Of a stretch of 16,138 nt of DNA, positions 1-6,324 are shown in pieces. The notes beneath the pieces are model-generated. The model saw only the letters and a list, made by a program, of their open reading frames with translations. It was not told the origin of the DNA and did not search any database. Every line of letters starts with the position of its first letter. Position 1 is the stretch's first letter. Made by a program: the position numbers and the translations under genes. The stretch is from positions 1 to 16,138 of the forward strand of contig JAWODW010000058.1 in the NCBI GenBank assembly GCA_046483065.1, in the 5' to 3' direction. The stretch is from JAWVYT01 sp046483065 (GTDB lineage: Bacteria; Gemmatimonadota; Gemmatimonadetes; Longimicrobiales; RSA9).

Positions 1-72
1 GAGACGAAAAGGTCCGAGGCGGAGGTACAGGTACAGGCCGAGGCCGAGAGGAGAGGGGGAAGGGAGAGGGGG
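1..72 (+). repeat. Dispersed hexamer repeat, right arm (copy A), cut by window start
   Basis: This purine-rich stretch matches 6924-7005 almost base for base over its first 46 positions, with two differences near position 13. It contains the same core of two GGTACA-type hexamers followed by two GGCCGA-type hexamers, then a run of GAGAGGG-like units. Only the right arm is visible; a left arm may lie before the window. No gene is recognisable between here and the stop codon at 208. A minus-strand reading frame is open there but resembles nothing known to me. Confidence 0.8.
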
Positions 73-193
73 TTCAGCCGACCTTGGCGCGTTGGGTTTT
101 GACCGCCTGTCCGTGGTAGACGCCGGGCTGGAGGTGGGGCCGGACGCGGATGAAGACGGGTGGGCGTCGCTCCGGCTCCACCCGGCGTCGCAG

Positions 194-232
194 GCCGGCC
201 GATGAGCTCAGACCGTCGGCCGCTCGGCCGGC
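194..232 (-). terminator. Possible hairpin at the 3' end of the NTF2-like gene
   Basis: GCCGGCCGA at 194-202 and TCGGCCGGC at 224-232 are perfect 9-bp inverted repeats with a 21-base loop, and they span the stop codon of the minus-strand gene ending at 208. The position suits a transcript-end structure. No T-tract follows, so it is not a classic intrinsic terminator and may be chance in GC-rich sequence. Confidence 0.3.
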
Positions 233-654
233 TCCCCCCACGCCCGGCGCACCACGTCGCCCGTCTCGAAGACGTAGTCCTGGACCCGGACGGCGCGGCC
301 GCGGCGCAGCTGGATCACGGTGACGAGCTCGGCGGTGACGTCGTCGCCGTGCCTGTTGGTGACGTCGATGGTCATCTCGAGGGCGGCGGTGTTGGTGCCG
401 GCCAGGTCGAACGGGCGGGCCAGCATGAGATTGTGCACGGTGAAGCGGACGGTGGGGAACTGGTCGAGCCAGCGGGAGAAGAAGCGGCGGATGGCGTCGC
501 GGCCCTCGTGGGCGCCGCTGACGCCGTCGATGTCGCCGGGGTAGATGAAGACGGCGTCGTCGTCGAGGTTGCGGGTGAAGCCGTCGAGGTCGTGGGCCTC
601 GAGGGTCCGCAGCGCGCCCTGCAGCTTCCGTCGTGCGATCCAGGCGCCGATCAT
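208..654 (-). CDS. NTF2/SnoaL-like domain protein
   Basis: This 148-residue protein has the look of the SnoaL/ketosteroid-isomerase-like NTF2 fold. A helical N-terminus (ALRTLEAHDLDGFTRNLDDDAVFIYPG) is followed by G-x-D-A-I-R-R-F-F around residues 51-59. Alternating strands end in VIQLRRGRAVRVQDYVFET. Proteins of this fold are small cone-shaped barrels that act as isomerases, cyclases or ligand-binding proteins. The catalytic residues vary, so no substrate can be given. The ATG at 654 is supported by AGGAGG about seven bases upstream on the minus strand (near 661-667). It has no signal peptide or membrane segment. It is transcribed in the same direction as the PIN/antitoxin pair upstream, but a gap of about 110 bases suggests separate expression. 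Confidence 0.75.
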   Translation of the reverse strand: MIGAWIARRKLQGALRTLEAHDLDGFTRNLDDDAVFIYPGDIDGVSGAHEGRDAIRRFFSRWLDQFPTVRFTVHNLMLARPFDLAGTNTAALEMTIDVTNRHGDDVTAELVTVIQLRRGRAVRVQDYVFETGDVVRRAWGEPAERPTV

Positions 655-763
655 GGTGTGCCTCCTGGTGAGGGTGGGACCGGCAGACAGGCGTACCCAA
701 TACCGGACCGTTCACCGGCGGACCGCAACCCTCGCGTGCGGAATCGAGCTGAGGCCGCTTTGA

Positions 764-1162
764 TCAGAGGGCGGCGCCCGGGTCCAGCACGGTCAGGTCC
801 AGGTCCCCGAAGCGCTTCGGGTCCCGGGTGACCAGCGCATCGGCGGCGAGCTTCTGCGCGCACGCCGCCTGGACGCCGTCCTCGAAGTCGGGGAGGTCCA
901 TGAGCAGGGCCCGCCGGAGCTCGTCCTCGCCGACCGCCGCCACGCCCACGACGTCCAGCAGGTCGGCCACGGCCAGCGCCGCCGCCTTCCTGCCCCGGGC
1001 GCGGGCCACCAGGTAGTGGACGGTGGTCACGGTGTGAGCGGCGACCCACCCCTCGTGGTCCCCTCGCTCGACCGCGGCCAGCAGCCGGGCCGAGTCCGCC
1101 GCCCACGGCTCACGCGCCAGGACCACGTCCAGGACCACGTTGATGTCCAGAAGGAGCTTCAC
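764..1162 (-). CDS. PIN-domain toxin (VapC-like ribonuclease)
   Basis: The 132-residue product is a complete PIN domain, a Mg2+-dependent RNase fold used by VapC toxins to cleave tRNA or rRNA. It starts with LLLDINVVLDVVLAREPW, where D6 is the first acidic metal ligand. It continues with the AAHTVTTVHYLVARARG stretch and ends with DFEDGVQAACAQKLAADALVTRDPKRF, which carries the remaining acidic residues and the usual TRDxxxF end. The start is a GTG at 1162 whose bases overlap the antitoxin stop codon (GTGA, four bases), typical translational coupling in these operons. A longer frame upstream runs through the antitoxin in another frame and is not used. The family is clear; the cellular target is unknown. 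Confidence 0.9.
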   Translation of the reverse strand: MKLLLDINVVLDVVLAREPWAADSARLLAAVERGDHEGWVAAHTVTTVHYLVARARGRKAAALAVADLLDVVGVAAVGEDELRRALLMDLPDFEDGVQAACAQKLAADALVTRDPKRFGDLDLTVLDPGAAL

Positions 1163-1398
1163 GGGCCGTACTTCTCCTCGAGGTGTCGGCGGTAGTCCTC
1201 CCGGTCGCCGCCTGCGCCGCTTCCGAGGAGCCGGCGCACGGCCGGCGTCAGGTCGGGCATCGAGTCGGTGGGATCGGGGAGCGTGCGGAAGTAGTCGCTG
1301 ACCAGCCGCGACAGGCTCACGCCATGACGGTCCCCGTACCGACGAGCCCGCTCCAGCGCGTCCTGTTCGACCGTGAGATTGAGGCGGTCCCTGGGCAT
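1159..1398 (-). CDS. DUF6364/RHH-like antitoxin of the PIN toxin
   Basis: This 79-residue protein begins MPRDRLNLTVEQDALERARRYGDRHGVSLSRLVSDYFRTL, a ribbon-helix-helix pattern of the kind seen in DUF6364-family antitoxins. The short strand binds DNA and the C-terminal part (DREDYRRHLEEKYGP) would wrap around the toxin. I chose the ATG at 1398 because GGAGG lies four bases upstream. An in-frame ATG at 1416 would add six residues. It overlaps the downstream toxin gene by four bases. Such antitoxins repress their own operon, and repeated sites lie immediately upstream (1410-1440). Confidence 0.85.
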   Translation of the reverse strand: MPRDRLNLTVEQDALERARRYGDRHGVSLSRLVSDYFRTLPDPTDSMPDLTPAVRRLLGSGAGGDREDYRRHLEEKYGP

Positions 1399-1409
1399 CT
1401 CCCCTCCTG

Positions 1410-1454
1410 TGCGCATTGTTGATAGAATCTAATGCGCATTCCGTGCCTGGTCCA
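1410..1454 (-). promoter_or_regulatory. Promoter and candidate autorepression operator of the antitoxin-PIN operon
   Basis: On the minus strand a -35-like TGGACC (1449-1454) and a -10-like TAGATT (1426-1431) are 17 bases apart. The octamer TGCGCATT occurs at 1410-1417 and again at 1433-1440. The second copy sits in the perfect palindrome AATGCGCATT (1431-1440) between the two promoter boxes, and the first lies just past the expected start point. Two copies around a -10 box are what an RHH antitoxin repressor would need. This is read by eye. Confidence 0.5.
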
Positions 1455-1594
1455 GGCGCTGCTGGACGGCTGGCTCCCGGCAAGGAGGGCGGCGAGGCCG
1501 CCGCTCAGCACACCCCGGCCCGCACCGCCATCGCGTCAGCGTCCTGGCCGGGCCGGGAGTTGCCGGCGAACCCCACGCCGGCCAGGTTTCACCC

Positions 1595-2224
1595 ATGGAC
1601 ATTCTCGTCATCGGTGCCAACGGCAAGATCGGTCGGCTGCTCCTCCCGCTGCTCGCGGAGGCCGGCCACGACGTGCGGGGGATGGTGCGCGACCCGGCGC
1701 AGGAGGCCGGGGTCCGGGAGCGGGGCGGGGAGCCCGTCGTCGCCGACCTCGAGGGTGAGTTCGGGCACGCGCTGGAGGGCCGCGACGCGGTGGTCTTCAC
1801 GGCGGGCTCGGGCGGGCACACGGGCGCGGACAGGACCGCGGCGGTGGACGGGTTGGGCGCGATCCGGGCGGTGGACGCGGCGAGGTCGGCCGGTGCGCGG
1901 CGGTTCGTGATGGTCAGCGCCCGGGGCGCCGACCGCCCCGACCGGTCCGAAGCGATCCGTCACTACCTGGTGGCCAAGGCCATCGCCGACGGCTACCTGG
2001 AGCGGGCGGGCCTCGACCACACCATCGTCCGACCGGGGCGGCTCACCGACGACCCGCCCACCGGCCGCATCCGGGTGGGTGACGACCTCGGCGGCGGGGA
2101 GATCACCCGCGGCGATGTGGCCGCCACGGTGGCCGAGGCGCTGGAGCTGCCGGCCACCATCGGCCGGACGTTCGAGGTCCTGAACGACGGGCAGCCGATC
2201 CGGGAGGCGCTGGCGGGGGGGTGA
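1595..2224 (+). CDS. Atypical SDR / NAD(P)-binding epimerase-like protein
   Basis: This is a 209-residue Rossmann-fold protein of the atypical short-chain dehydrogenase group (NAD(P)H-binding, SDR_a5-like). The nucleotide-binding glycine motif is GANGKIG at residues 7-13. The region around residues 63-71 (DAVVFTAGSGG) is the usual strand-4 segment. VMVSARGADRP leads to Y124-x-x-x-K128, matching the SDR catalytic spacing. IVRPGRLTDDP (144-154) and EVLNDGQPIREAL form the C-terminus. Members of this group include flavin reductases and stress-related oxidoreductases, so the substrate is unknown. No clear Shine-Dalgarno precedes the ATG, but the start agrees with the family's first strand. It is divergent from the antitoxin operon. 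The 197 bases between hold that operon's promoter and nothing else recognisable. Confidence 0.8.
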   Translation: MDILVIGANGKIGRLLLPLLAEAGHDVRGMVRDPAQEAGVRERGGEPVVADLEGEFGHALEGRDAVVFTAGSGGHTGADRTAAVDGLGAIRAVDAARSAGARRFVMVSARGADRPDRSEAIRHYLVAKAIADGYLERAGLDHTIVRPGRLTDDPPTGRIRVGDDLGGGEITRGDVAATVAEALELPATIGRTFEVLNDGQPIREALAGG

Positions 2225-2366
2225 GGCGGCGCCCGAACACGTGACGGCCGGCGCTGAGATTCGTCCCAACGGGGCACGGGATTGTCGCGTTCAGCCATGG
2301 TCCGAAGAGCGAGTGGCGTTGATCTCCAAGGTCGACAGGTACGCTTGAGGCTGGAGTAACGGGATC

Positions 2367-2395
2367 TGGGCACTCCCGACTTCGTAGTGTATTAT
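2367..2395 (+). promoter_or_regulatory. Candidate sigma70-type promoter for the HicB-like gene
   Basis: TGGGCA (2367-2372) and TATTAT (2390-2395) are separated by exactly 17 bases in a locally AT-richer patch. Transcription would start near 2402, leaving an untranslated leader of about 74 bases before the ATG at 2476. The rest of 2225-2475 shows no gene. Confidence 0.45.
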
Positions 2396-2475
2396 CCAGT
2401 GCTCCCGGAACTGGCACCGCCGGTCGTGGAAGGCATTTGCCGTTCACTGAGGGAGCTACACAGGAGGCTCGTCGG

Positions 2476-2775
2476 ATGACGGAACAGGTCGAACTTACCG
2501 CTCGCGTTCAGGAATCAACCCTCGAGGACGGCACCGTGGTATACGTCGGCTGCATCGACGAGATGCCGGGGATGCTGACCCAGGCCGACAGCCGCGACAC
2601 GGCGCTTGCGGACCTCGTTGCGCTGGTGCGCGATGTCAGGGAACGGTTGGACCTGCCGGTGGTCGGGCTCCGCACCGAGCATGTCGCCGGCTGGAGCTGG
2701 GAGATGTACGTGCAGCCTCTGGACGTGACGCGGTCGTTTGGTGCGAAGGCATTGGAGACTGTCCCGAAAGGTTGA
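2476..2775 (+). CDS. HicB-like antitoxin-family protein without adjacent HicA
   Basis: The 99-residue protein resembles the HicB partial-RNase-H fold. The strand DGTVVYVGCIDEMPGMLTQADSRDTALADLVALVRDVRERL matches the family pattern in which a short sheet reading out 'E-x-P-G' is followed by a helix. The C-terminal half (GWSWEMYVQPLDVTRSFGAKALETVPKG) is not a typical DNA-binding tail. The ATG at 2476 is preceded by AGGAGG with eight bases of spacing, so an earlier in-frame start at 2437 is unlikely. HicB normally neutralises the HicA mRNA interferase encoded next to it. No small HicA-like frame is visible on either side, so this is an orphan or a HicB-like regulator. Confidence 0.65.
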   Translation: MTEQVELTARVQESTLEDGTVVYVGCIDEMPGMLTQADSRDTALADLVALVRDVRERLDLPVVGLRTEHVAGWSWEMYVQPLDVTRSFGAKALETVPKG

Positions 2776-2868
2776 GTTCCGTAGTCCAGGTTCGGCACAG
2801 CTCCAGTTCCGGCCCCTCACTCTGCCGTAGGAACTCAGCCCCCTTCCGCTATCCACCACCGCCAACCG

Positions 2869-3801
2869 CTACGTGCCGGCGGGGATCCAATCCCGGATCG
2901 ACAGCAGCAGCGCATGGAAGGCTCCCAGGAATCGAGTCCCTCGCATCGTCTCCGGAGCGATGGACTCGATCCCGGCGCGTACGAGCCGGCGCTCGTGCCG
3001 CTCGTAGAGGTCCCTGGCCCTGCTGCTCGCGACGTAGTCCGTCCAATCCTCCTCGCCCGCCTTCCGGCCCCATCGGTCGACGGCCGTCAGGAAAGGGAAG
3101 AGGGCGGACCAGTAGTGCCAGGGCGGGATGGACGGGTCCGACCGCAGCATGCGCGCCCAGGGTTCCGGGTCCACGTAGAACGACGACGGGCGTCCCTCGA
3201 TCTCCCGGACGAGCCCCGCCAGGACCATCTCCTCGGTGGCCGTGCGCACGGCCCGATCGGTGTAGCCGGTGGCCTCGATGACAACGTTGAGGTCCACCGC
3301 CTCGCCATCGAGACCCAGGAGCAGCGCCAGGACATCCGCCTTGGCGTTCACCCCGAACCCCGCCCGGAGCCGTAGTACCAGCGACGGGCCCTCCGTCAGC
3401 TGAAGGGGACCAGCTTCCTTTTCCCGCGGCGGGGACTGGTCTGGCTCCGCCGGGGTGGCCAGCCGCTGCCAGCTCGTGTCGCCGCCTTCGGCCGCATACC
3501 GGGCGAAGTCGCCCACGCGTGCCTCCACGTCCGGCGGGAAGAGCGCCGCGATGCCCTTGAACCGCGGCTTGCTCACCAGGAAGCTCCCGGACCGCGCCCA
3601 GGCCGCCACCACGTCCCTGAGCCTCGCCTCATGGTCTCCGAACGCCAGCGACACGAGGATGAGCGCCTCGGGGTCGACGATCGTCCACGGCCGTCCGTCG
3701 CCGACCGGCGAGGCGAGGGGGATGAGGGCCGTCCACTGGGCCCACGCGGCGTCGATGGCCGCTTCCTCCGCGATACGGCGGGTCTCGCTAACGGTTGGCA
3801 T
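2869..3801 (-). CDS. Winged-helix protein paired with the DUF6036 nucleotidyltransferase
   Basis: I do not recognise this 310-residue protein as a named family. Residues 1-115 are mainly helical, with aromatic and acidic residues (AWAQWTALIPLASPVGDGRPWTI). Residues 116-135 form a proline- and charge-rich linker. Residues 148-212 look like a winged helix-turn-helix: KADVLALLLGLDGEAVDLNVVIEATGYTDRAVRTATEEMVLAGLV, then a short wing (EIEGRPSSFYVDP). The C-terminus is helical with many Arg and Trp residues. The ATG at 3801 lies inside the end of the upstream gene, giving a 14-base overlap and strong coupling. By analogy with AbiE systems, where a winged-helix AbiEi antitoxin is encoded beside an AbiEii nucleotidyltransferase toxin, this may be the antitoxin or regulator. 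Here, however, the nucleotidyltransferase gene comes first and the protein is longer. Confidence 0.7.
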   Translation of the reverse strand: MPTVSETRRIAEEAAIDAAWAQWTALIPLASPVGDGRPWTIVDPEALILVSLAFGDHEARLRDVVAAWARSGSFLVSKPRFKGIAALFPPDVEARVGDFARYAAEGGDTSWQRLATPAEPDQSPPREKEAGPLQLTEGPSLVLRLRAGFGVNAKADVLALLLGLDGEAVDLNVVIEATGYTDRAVRTATEEMVLAGLVREIEGRPSSFYVDPEPWARMLRSDPSIPPWHYWSALFPFLTAVDRWGRKAGEEDWTDYVASSRARDLYERHERRLVRAGIESIAPETMRGTRFLGAFHALLLSIRDWIPAGT

Positions 3802-4366
3802 TGATCCGGTCGATTGCGCGGTCCACCAGGTCCGGCCAGGCAGGGGCGGCGTCCTGCGTGAGGACCCACTCCCTTGCCCTGGCCAGATCGTGGTCGGTCG
3901 GATCGAGAGCCACGAGGTCCTGGGCGTGGACGCTGCCCGCACCACGGTCCACAGCGGCGAACAGCTTCAGCGCGATCAGCGTCTGTCGACCCACGAGGCC
4001 GACGTCCAGCCCGTCGCCGAAGCGCTCCCACGTCAGCTCTTCCGCCGTCTCCGGCGGCAGCCCTTGCGACCACTGCTTCCCTACATCCGTGTTCATCCAA
4101 TCCTCATCGAGGCCCAGGTCGCGAGCCACTGTCCGGATGGCGTGCCGAAGTGCCGGCGGAAACGGTTCAGCCTGATGCAACTGGACGGTTCCGTCCTCGT
4201 CTCTGTCGGCGCGGGCGATGACATCGACGTCGCTCGTTGCCCGACGCACTACGCCGAGCAGGTTGAGCGTTGCTCCACCCGTCACGATCACGGCGAAATG
4301 CTCGCCTTCCGCGGCGAGAAGCTCGCCCAACGTCGTAAGCGCTTCGCGGATCCCGGATTGGTCCAT
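3788..4366 (-). CDS. DUF6036 / AbiEii-like nucleotidyltransferase
   Basis: This 192-residue protein carries the nucleotidyltransferase signature VIVTGGATLNLLGVVRRATSDVDVIA. G30-G31 and the S45-D46-V47-D48 metal-binding pair match the GG...T-x-D-x-D pattern of DUF6036 and AbiEii-like enzymes. Later, ALKLFAAVDRGAGSVHAQDLVAL (residues 132-154) matches the conserved K...R...D-x-x-D-L segment of the same superfamily. AbiEii and MenA relatives block growth by adding nucleotides to tRNA; whether this one does so is inference. The ATG at 4366 follows a -10-like TATCTT by seven bases with no Shine-Dalgarno. The stop codon lies inside the next gene, so the two products are made together. Two direct repeats upstream suggest autoregulation. 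Confidence 0.8.
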   Translation of the reverse strand: MDQSGIREALTTLGELLAAEGEHFAVIVTGGATLNLLGVVRRATSDVDVIARADRDEDGTVQLHQAEPFPPALRHAIRTVARDLGLDEDWMNTDVGKQWSQGLPPETAEELTWERFGDGLDVGLVGRQTLIALKLFAAVDRGAGSVHAQDLVALDPTDHDLARAREWVLTQDAAPAWPDLVDRAIDRINANR

Positions 4367-4373
4367 GGTCGAT

Positions 4374-4413
4374 AAGATACTTAAAGTTCAGTTAGAACAT
4401 ACTTAAACTTCAA
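4374..4413 (-). promoter_or_regulatory. AT-rich promoter/operator with two 14-bp direct repeats
   Basis: ATACTTAAAGTTCA (4377-4390) and ATACTTAAACTTCA (4399-4412) match at 13 of 14 positions and are offset by 22 bases, about two helical turns. They form a conspicuous AT island in GC-rich DNA, directly upstream of the nucleotidyltransferase start. TATCTT on the minus strand (4374-4379) ends seven bases before the ATG and could be the -10 box. The arrangement fits an operator for the winged-helix partner. The rest of 4414-4557 contains no recognisable gene. Confidence 0.55.
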
Positions 4414-4557
4414 CACGCGTGAAGTCAAGGATGACCCGCCGGGGCGGCGGAGTCGGCCCGGCGTTGATCTTGATACCGCCGCGACGTGGGACCTCGACGA
4501 CCTCCTCGCCTATCGACGTTCGCACCGCTGCCCCGGGACTCCGGAGGACTGAGCCCC

Positions 4558-4872
4558 CTACCGCCCCTCGAAGATGTCCCGGGCCCACGTCCACGCCGAG
4601 TGCATCCGTGGCCATCCGAGGGTGGGCACCGCCAGGATGATGGCGTGGACGATCTCTTCTTCGGTCAGCCCCCGGTCGAGGCACTTGCGGACGTGGGCGT
4701 GGACGGCGCCCTCGAGCCCGGCGCCCACGGCCAGCGAGAGCTTGACCAGGGCGCGGCTGCGCTCGTCGAGCGGGCCGTTCTCGTGGGCGGCGGAGCCGAG
4801 GGTGTCGAAGGCCTCGGCGATCTCGGGGTGGTCGTCGCGGAACTTCACGTAGAGTCTGGGCAGCTCGGTCAT
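4558..4872 (-). CDS. Carboxymuconolactone decarboxylase (AhpD)-like protein
   Basis: The 104-residue protein has the CMD/AhpD helical fold pattern: KFRDDHPEIAEAFDTLGSAAHENGPLDERSRALVKLSLAVGAGLEGAVHAHVRKCLDRGLTEEEIVHAIILAVPTLGWPRMHSAW. The segment LDERSRALVKLSLAVGAGLEGAVHAHVRKCLDRGLTEEEI is the family core, with the conserved Glu and His. AhpD itself uses a CxxC pair to reduce peroxiredoxin partners. Here the equivalent region reads AVHAHVRKC with one Cys, so disulfide reductase activity is doubtful and a decarboxylase-like or unknown role is more likely. The ATG at 4872 fits the family N-terminus and has a weak GGGAG upstream. It is divergent from the MNT gene. Confidence 0.85.
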   Translation of the reverse strand: MTELPRLYVKFRDDHPEIAEAFDTLGSAAHENGPLDERSRALVKLSLAVGAGLEGAVHAHVRKCLDRGLTEEEIVHAIILAVPTLGWPRMHSAWTWARDIFEGR

Positions 4873-4997
4873 GGCGGCTCCCGGGAGGGTGGTCGGTGTG
4901 CGGCGGTGATGCGCCGCGGGGTCCGGAGGGGAGTATGGTCGCCGCGTCGGGGCCGGGGCAACCGCCGCGTGCCCGTGCGGGTGCGAAGCGAGCGCCC

Positions 4998-5003
4998 TAT
5001 CAT
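4998..5003 (+). promoter_or_regulatory. -10-like element six bases before the MNT start
   Basis: TATCAT is followed by six bases and the ATG at 5010. Transcription starting about seven bases after a -10 box would begin at or next to the start codon, so the message may be leaderless. No convincing -35 box is visible. Confidence 0.4.
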
Positions 5004-5009
5004 TAAGGC

Positions 5010-5438
5010 ATGAGCCACGCATCCGCCGCACGTTTCCCCACACCCGGAGAGGTCCGGGCCGCGCTGGGCGAGGTTGGCGCCGACATACCCGACCTTGCGG
5101 TGGCCTACCTGTACGGCTCGGCGGTCGCCGGCGACGCGGGGCCGGGCAGCGATCTGGACATCGCCCTCGTCCTCGTCGCCGACGCCGACCCCGGCCCGCT
5201 CTTCGCCGAGACCGTGTCCGCGCGGCTGGCGGAGCGGCTCGGGTTCACGGGCGAGGTGGACGCGCACCTGGTGGACCACCTGCCGCTGCCCGTCCGCGGC
5301 CGGGTGGTCACCGAGGGGGTGCCGGTCTTCGAGCGAGACGCGGTGCGGCGGGTGGAGTTCGAGACGAGCACGCGGCGGCTGTACTTCGATTTCCTGCCGT
5401 TCCTGGAGCGCGACGCCCGGGAGGCGCTCGGTGGTTGA
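5010..5438 (+). CDS. MNT-type nucleotidyltransferase antitoxin (MntA-like)
   Basis: The 142-residue protein is a minimal nucleotidyltransferase. G36-S37 followed by ten residues and D48-L49-D50 gives exactly the GSX10DXD signature of MNT domains, and D84 or D86 in EVDAHLVD could be the third metal ligand. In the characterised HepT/MntA system the MNT protein adds AMP to a tyrosine of the HEPN toxin and so silences it. The downstream HEPN protein here has the matching target motif, which supports that role. The two genes overlap by eight bases. Positions 5350-5438, the last third of the gene, are duplicated 1369 bases downstream after vapC1. The ATG at 5010 has only a weak AAGG before it. Confidence 0.9.
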   Translation: MSHASAARFPTPGEVRAALGEVGADIPDLAVAYLYGSAVAGDAGPGSDLDIALVLVADADPGPLFAETVSARLAERLGFTGEVDAHLVDHLPLPVRGRVVTEGVPVFERDAVRRVEFETSTRRLYFDFLPFLERDAREALGG

Positions 5439-5862
5439 CCCCCAGAAGGCCCGTTCGCTCCTCGCCCTCTACCGCCGGTACCGTGGCTTCCTGGAAGAGC
5501 TGGCGGAGCGGTCCGACGACGAGATCCGGTCCGACTTCGCGGTCATGGGCGGGCTCCAGCACTACCTCCTGCTCCTGGTCGAGACCGTACTCGACCTCGG
5601 CAGCCACGTCATAAGCTCCGAGGGCTACGACCCGCCTCGAAACTACGCCGATATCTTCCGGGTCCTCCGCGACGAGGGGATCCTGCCGGCCGATCTCGCC
5701 GACCGCCTCATGGCCATGGCACGGTTCCGGAACGTCCTCGTGCACCTCTACGCCGACGTGGAAGAGGAGCGGGTGCTCCGCGTGCTGCGGGAATCGCTGG
5801 ACGACCCCGATGCGGTCGTGGCGATCATCCGGGAACGGTTCGCGGAACAGCTGGAGGGCTGA
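5431..5862 (+). CDS. HEPN-domain toxin (HepT-like RNase)
   Basis: This 143-residue all-helical protein starts at the GTG at 5431 (VVDPQKARSLLALYRRYRGFLEELAERSDDEI), which overlaps the MNT stop. It carries the HEPN catalytic motif RNVLVHLY: R100, H105 and Y107. This is the RX4HXY form in which the arginine and histidine form the RNase site and the tyrosine is AMPylated by the MNT partner in studied systems. The segment LQHYLLLLVETVLDLGSHVISSEGYDPPRNYADIFRVLRDEGIL is the helix pair typical of HepT. The length matches the family. It is almost certainly co-transcribed with the MNT gene. Confidence 0.9.
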   Translation: MVDPQKARSLLALYRRYRGFLEELAERSDDEIRSDFAVMGGLQHYLLLLVETVLDLGSHVISSEGYDPPRNYADIFRVLRDEGILPADLADRLMAMARFRNVLVHLYADVEEERVLRVLRESLDDPDAVVAIIRERFAEQLEG

Positions 5863-5877
5863 GAACGACCGGGCGGC

Positions 5878-5979
5878 CGCCCTCTTCCCTCTCCCTCGGT
5901 CTCTCCATCGGCCTGTACCTCGCCCTCCGCTTCGTACTTCGCCGTTTCCATGGGGCGCTGCGCCCCGGCTCCCTTGACT
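5878..5979 (-). repeat. Dispersed hexamer repeat, left arm (copy B), ending at the vapB1 -35 box
   Basis: The sequence from about 5878 to 5968 is nearly identical to 6831-6921 and 10317-10409. On the minus strand it reads as purine-rich GAG/GGTACA/GGCCGA-type units. It ends in a small hairpin, GGGGCG-CTG-CGCCCC (5952-5966). Similarity to copy E continues through the TTGACT at 5974-5979, so the arm and the vapB promoter edge have travelled together. A perfect palindrome GGGCGGCCGCCC (5871-5882) lies at its outer edge. Confidence 0.85.
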
Positions 5980-6002
5980 ACGAGGTGTGACACAATCATA
6001 CT
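5974..6002 (+). promoter_or_regulatory. Strong promoter of vapBC1, probably leaderless
   Basis: TTGACT (5974-5979) and CATACT (5997-6002) are 17 bases apart, a near-consensus sigma70-type pair. The ATG of vapB1 follows the -10 box after seven bases, so transcription should begin at or beside the start codon. No Shine-Dalgarno is present. Confidence 0.65.
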
Positions 6003-6009
6003 CAACGTT

Positions 6010-6324
6010 ATGAGTAAGCGACTGCAGGTGGTGATGGACGAGGACGAATACCGTGAGATCCGGGAAGCGGCGGAGCAGCGTCGGCTGACGGTGTCGGAGT
6101 GGGTCCGCCGGACGTTGCGGCGGGCGCGGGAGTCGGAGCCGTCGACGGATATCGGCTCGAAGCTGGAGGTGGTCCGCTCCGCGGTCCGGTACGACTTTCC
6201 GACGGCCGATGTGGCGCAGATGCTCCGGGAGATCGAGGCGAGCTACGGGGCGGGGTCGGAGACCGGGGAGTCGGAGGCGGAGGAGTCGGGCGGCGGCGGG
6301 TCAGGGCCGGAGTCGTCGTCGTGA
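6010..6324 (+). CDS. VapB-like ribbon-helix-helix antitoxin (copy 1, intact)
   Basis: The 104-residue protein opens with MSKRLQVVMDEDEYREIREAAEQRRLTVSEWVRRTLRRARE, a ribbon-helix-helix DNA-binding domain. The central region (KLEVVRSAVRYDFPTADVAQMLREIEASY, about residues 50-78) looks like the toxin-binding segment. The last 25 residues are a Gly/Ser/Glu-rich tail. The ATG at 6010 sits immediately after the promoter; upstream in-frame starts would lie inside the repeat and are unlikely. The stop overlaps the vapC1 GTG by four bases. A damaged copy lies at 10424-10507. Confidence 0.88.
   Translation: MSKRLQVVMDEDEYREIREAAEQRRLTVSEWVRRTLRRARESEPSTDIGSKLEVVRSAVRYDFPTADVAQMLREIEASYGAGSETGESEAEESGGGGSGPESSS

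Noticed and set aside
2772..3281. Possible HicA toxin downstream of the HicB-like gene
   Set aside because: The frame starting there is Ser/Pro/Arg-rich, lies antisense to the winged-helix gene and lacks HicA features.
4403..4684. Minus-strand frame ending in GIKINAGPTPPPRRVILDFTRVEV across the gap between the DUF6036 and CMD-like genes
   Set aside because: Much of it lies antisense or out of frame with the CMD-like gene, it has no ribosome site, and I recognise no family. A plus-strand frame there (DLDTAATWDLDDLLAYRRSHR) has no start codon.
5871..5882. Palindrome GGGCGGCCGCCC as a terminator after the HEPN gene
   Set aside because: A perfect palindrome with no loop and no T-tract is not a convincing terminator.
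5878..5968. Minus-strand peptide METAKYEAEGEVQADGETEGEGRGR encoded by repeat arms B and C, with a similar one in E
   Set aside because: The frame is open only because the repeat is hexamer-based and purine-rich. The downstream sequence differs at each copy and no ribosome site exists, so I treat it as repeat DNA.
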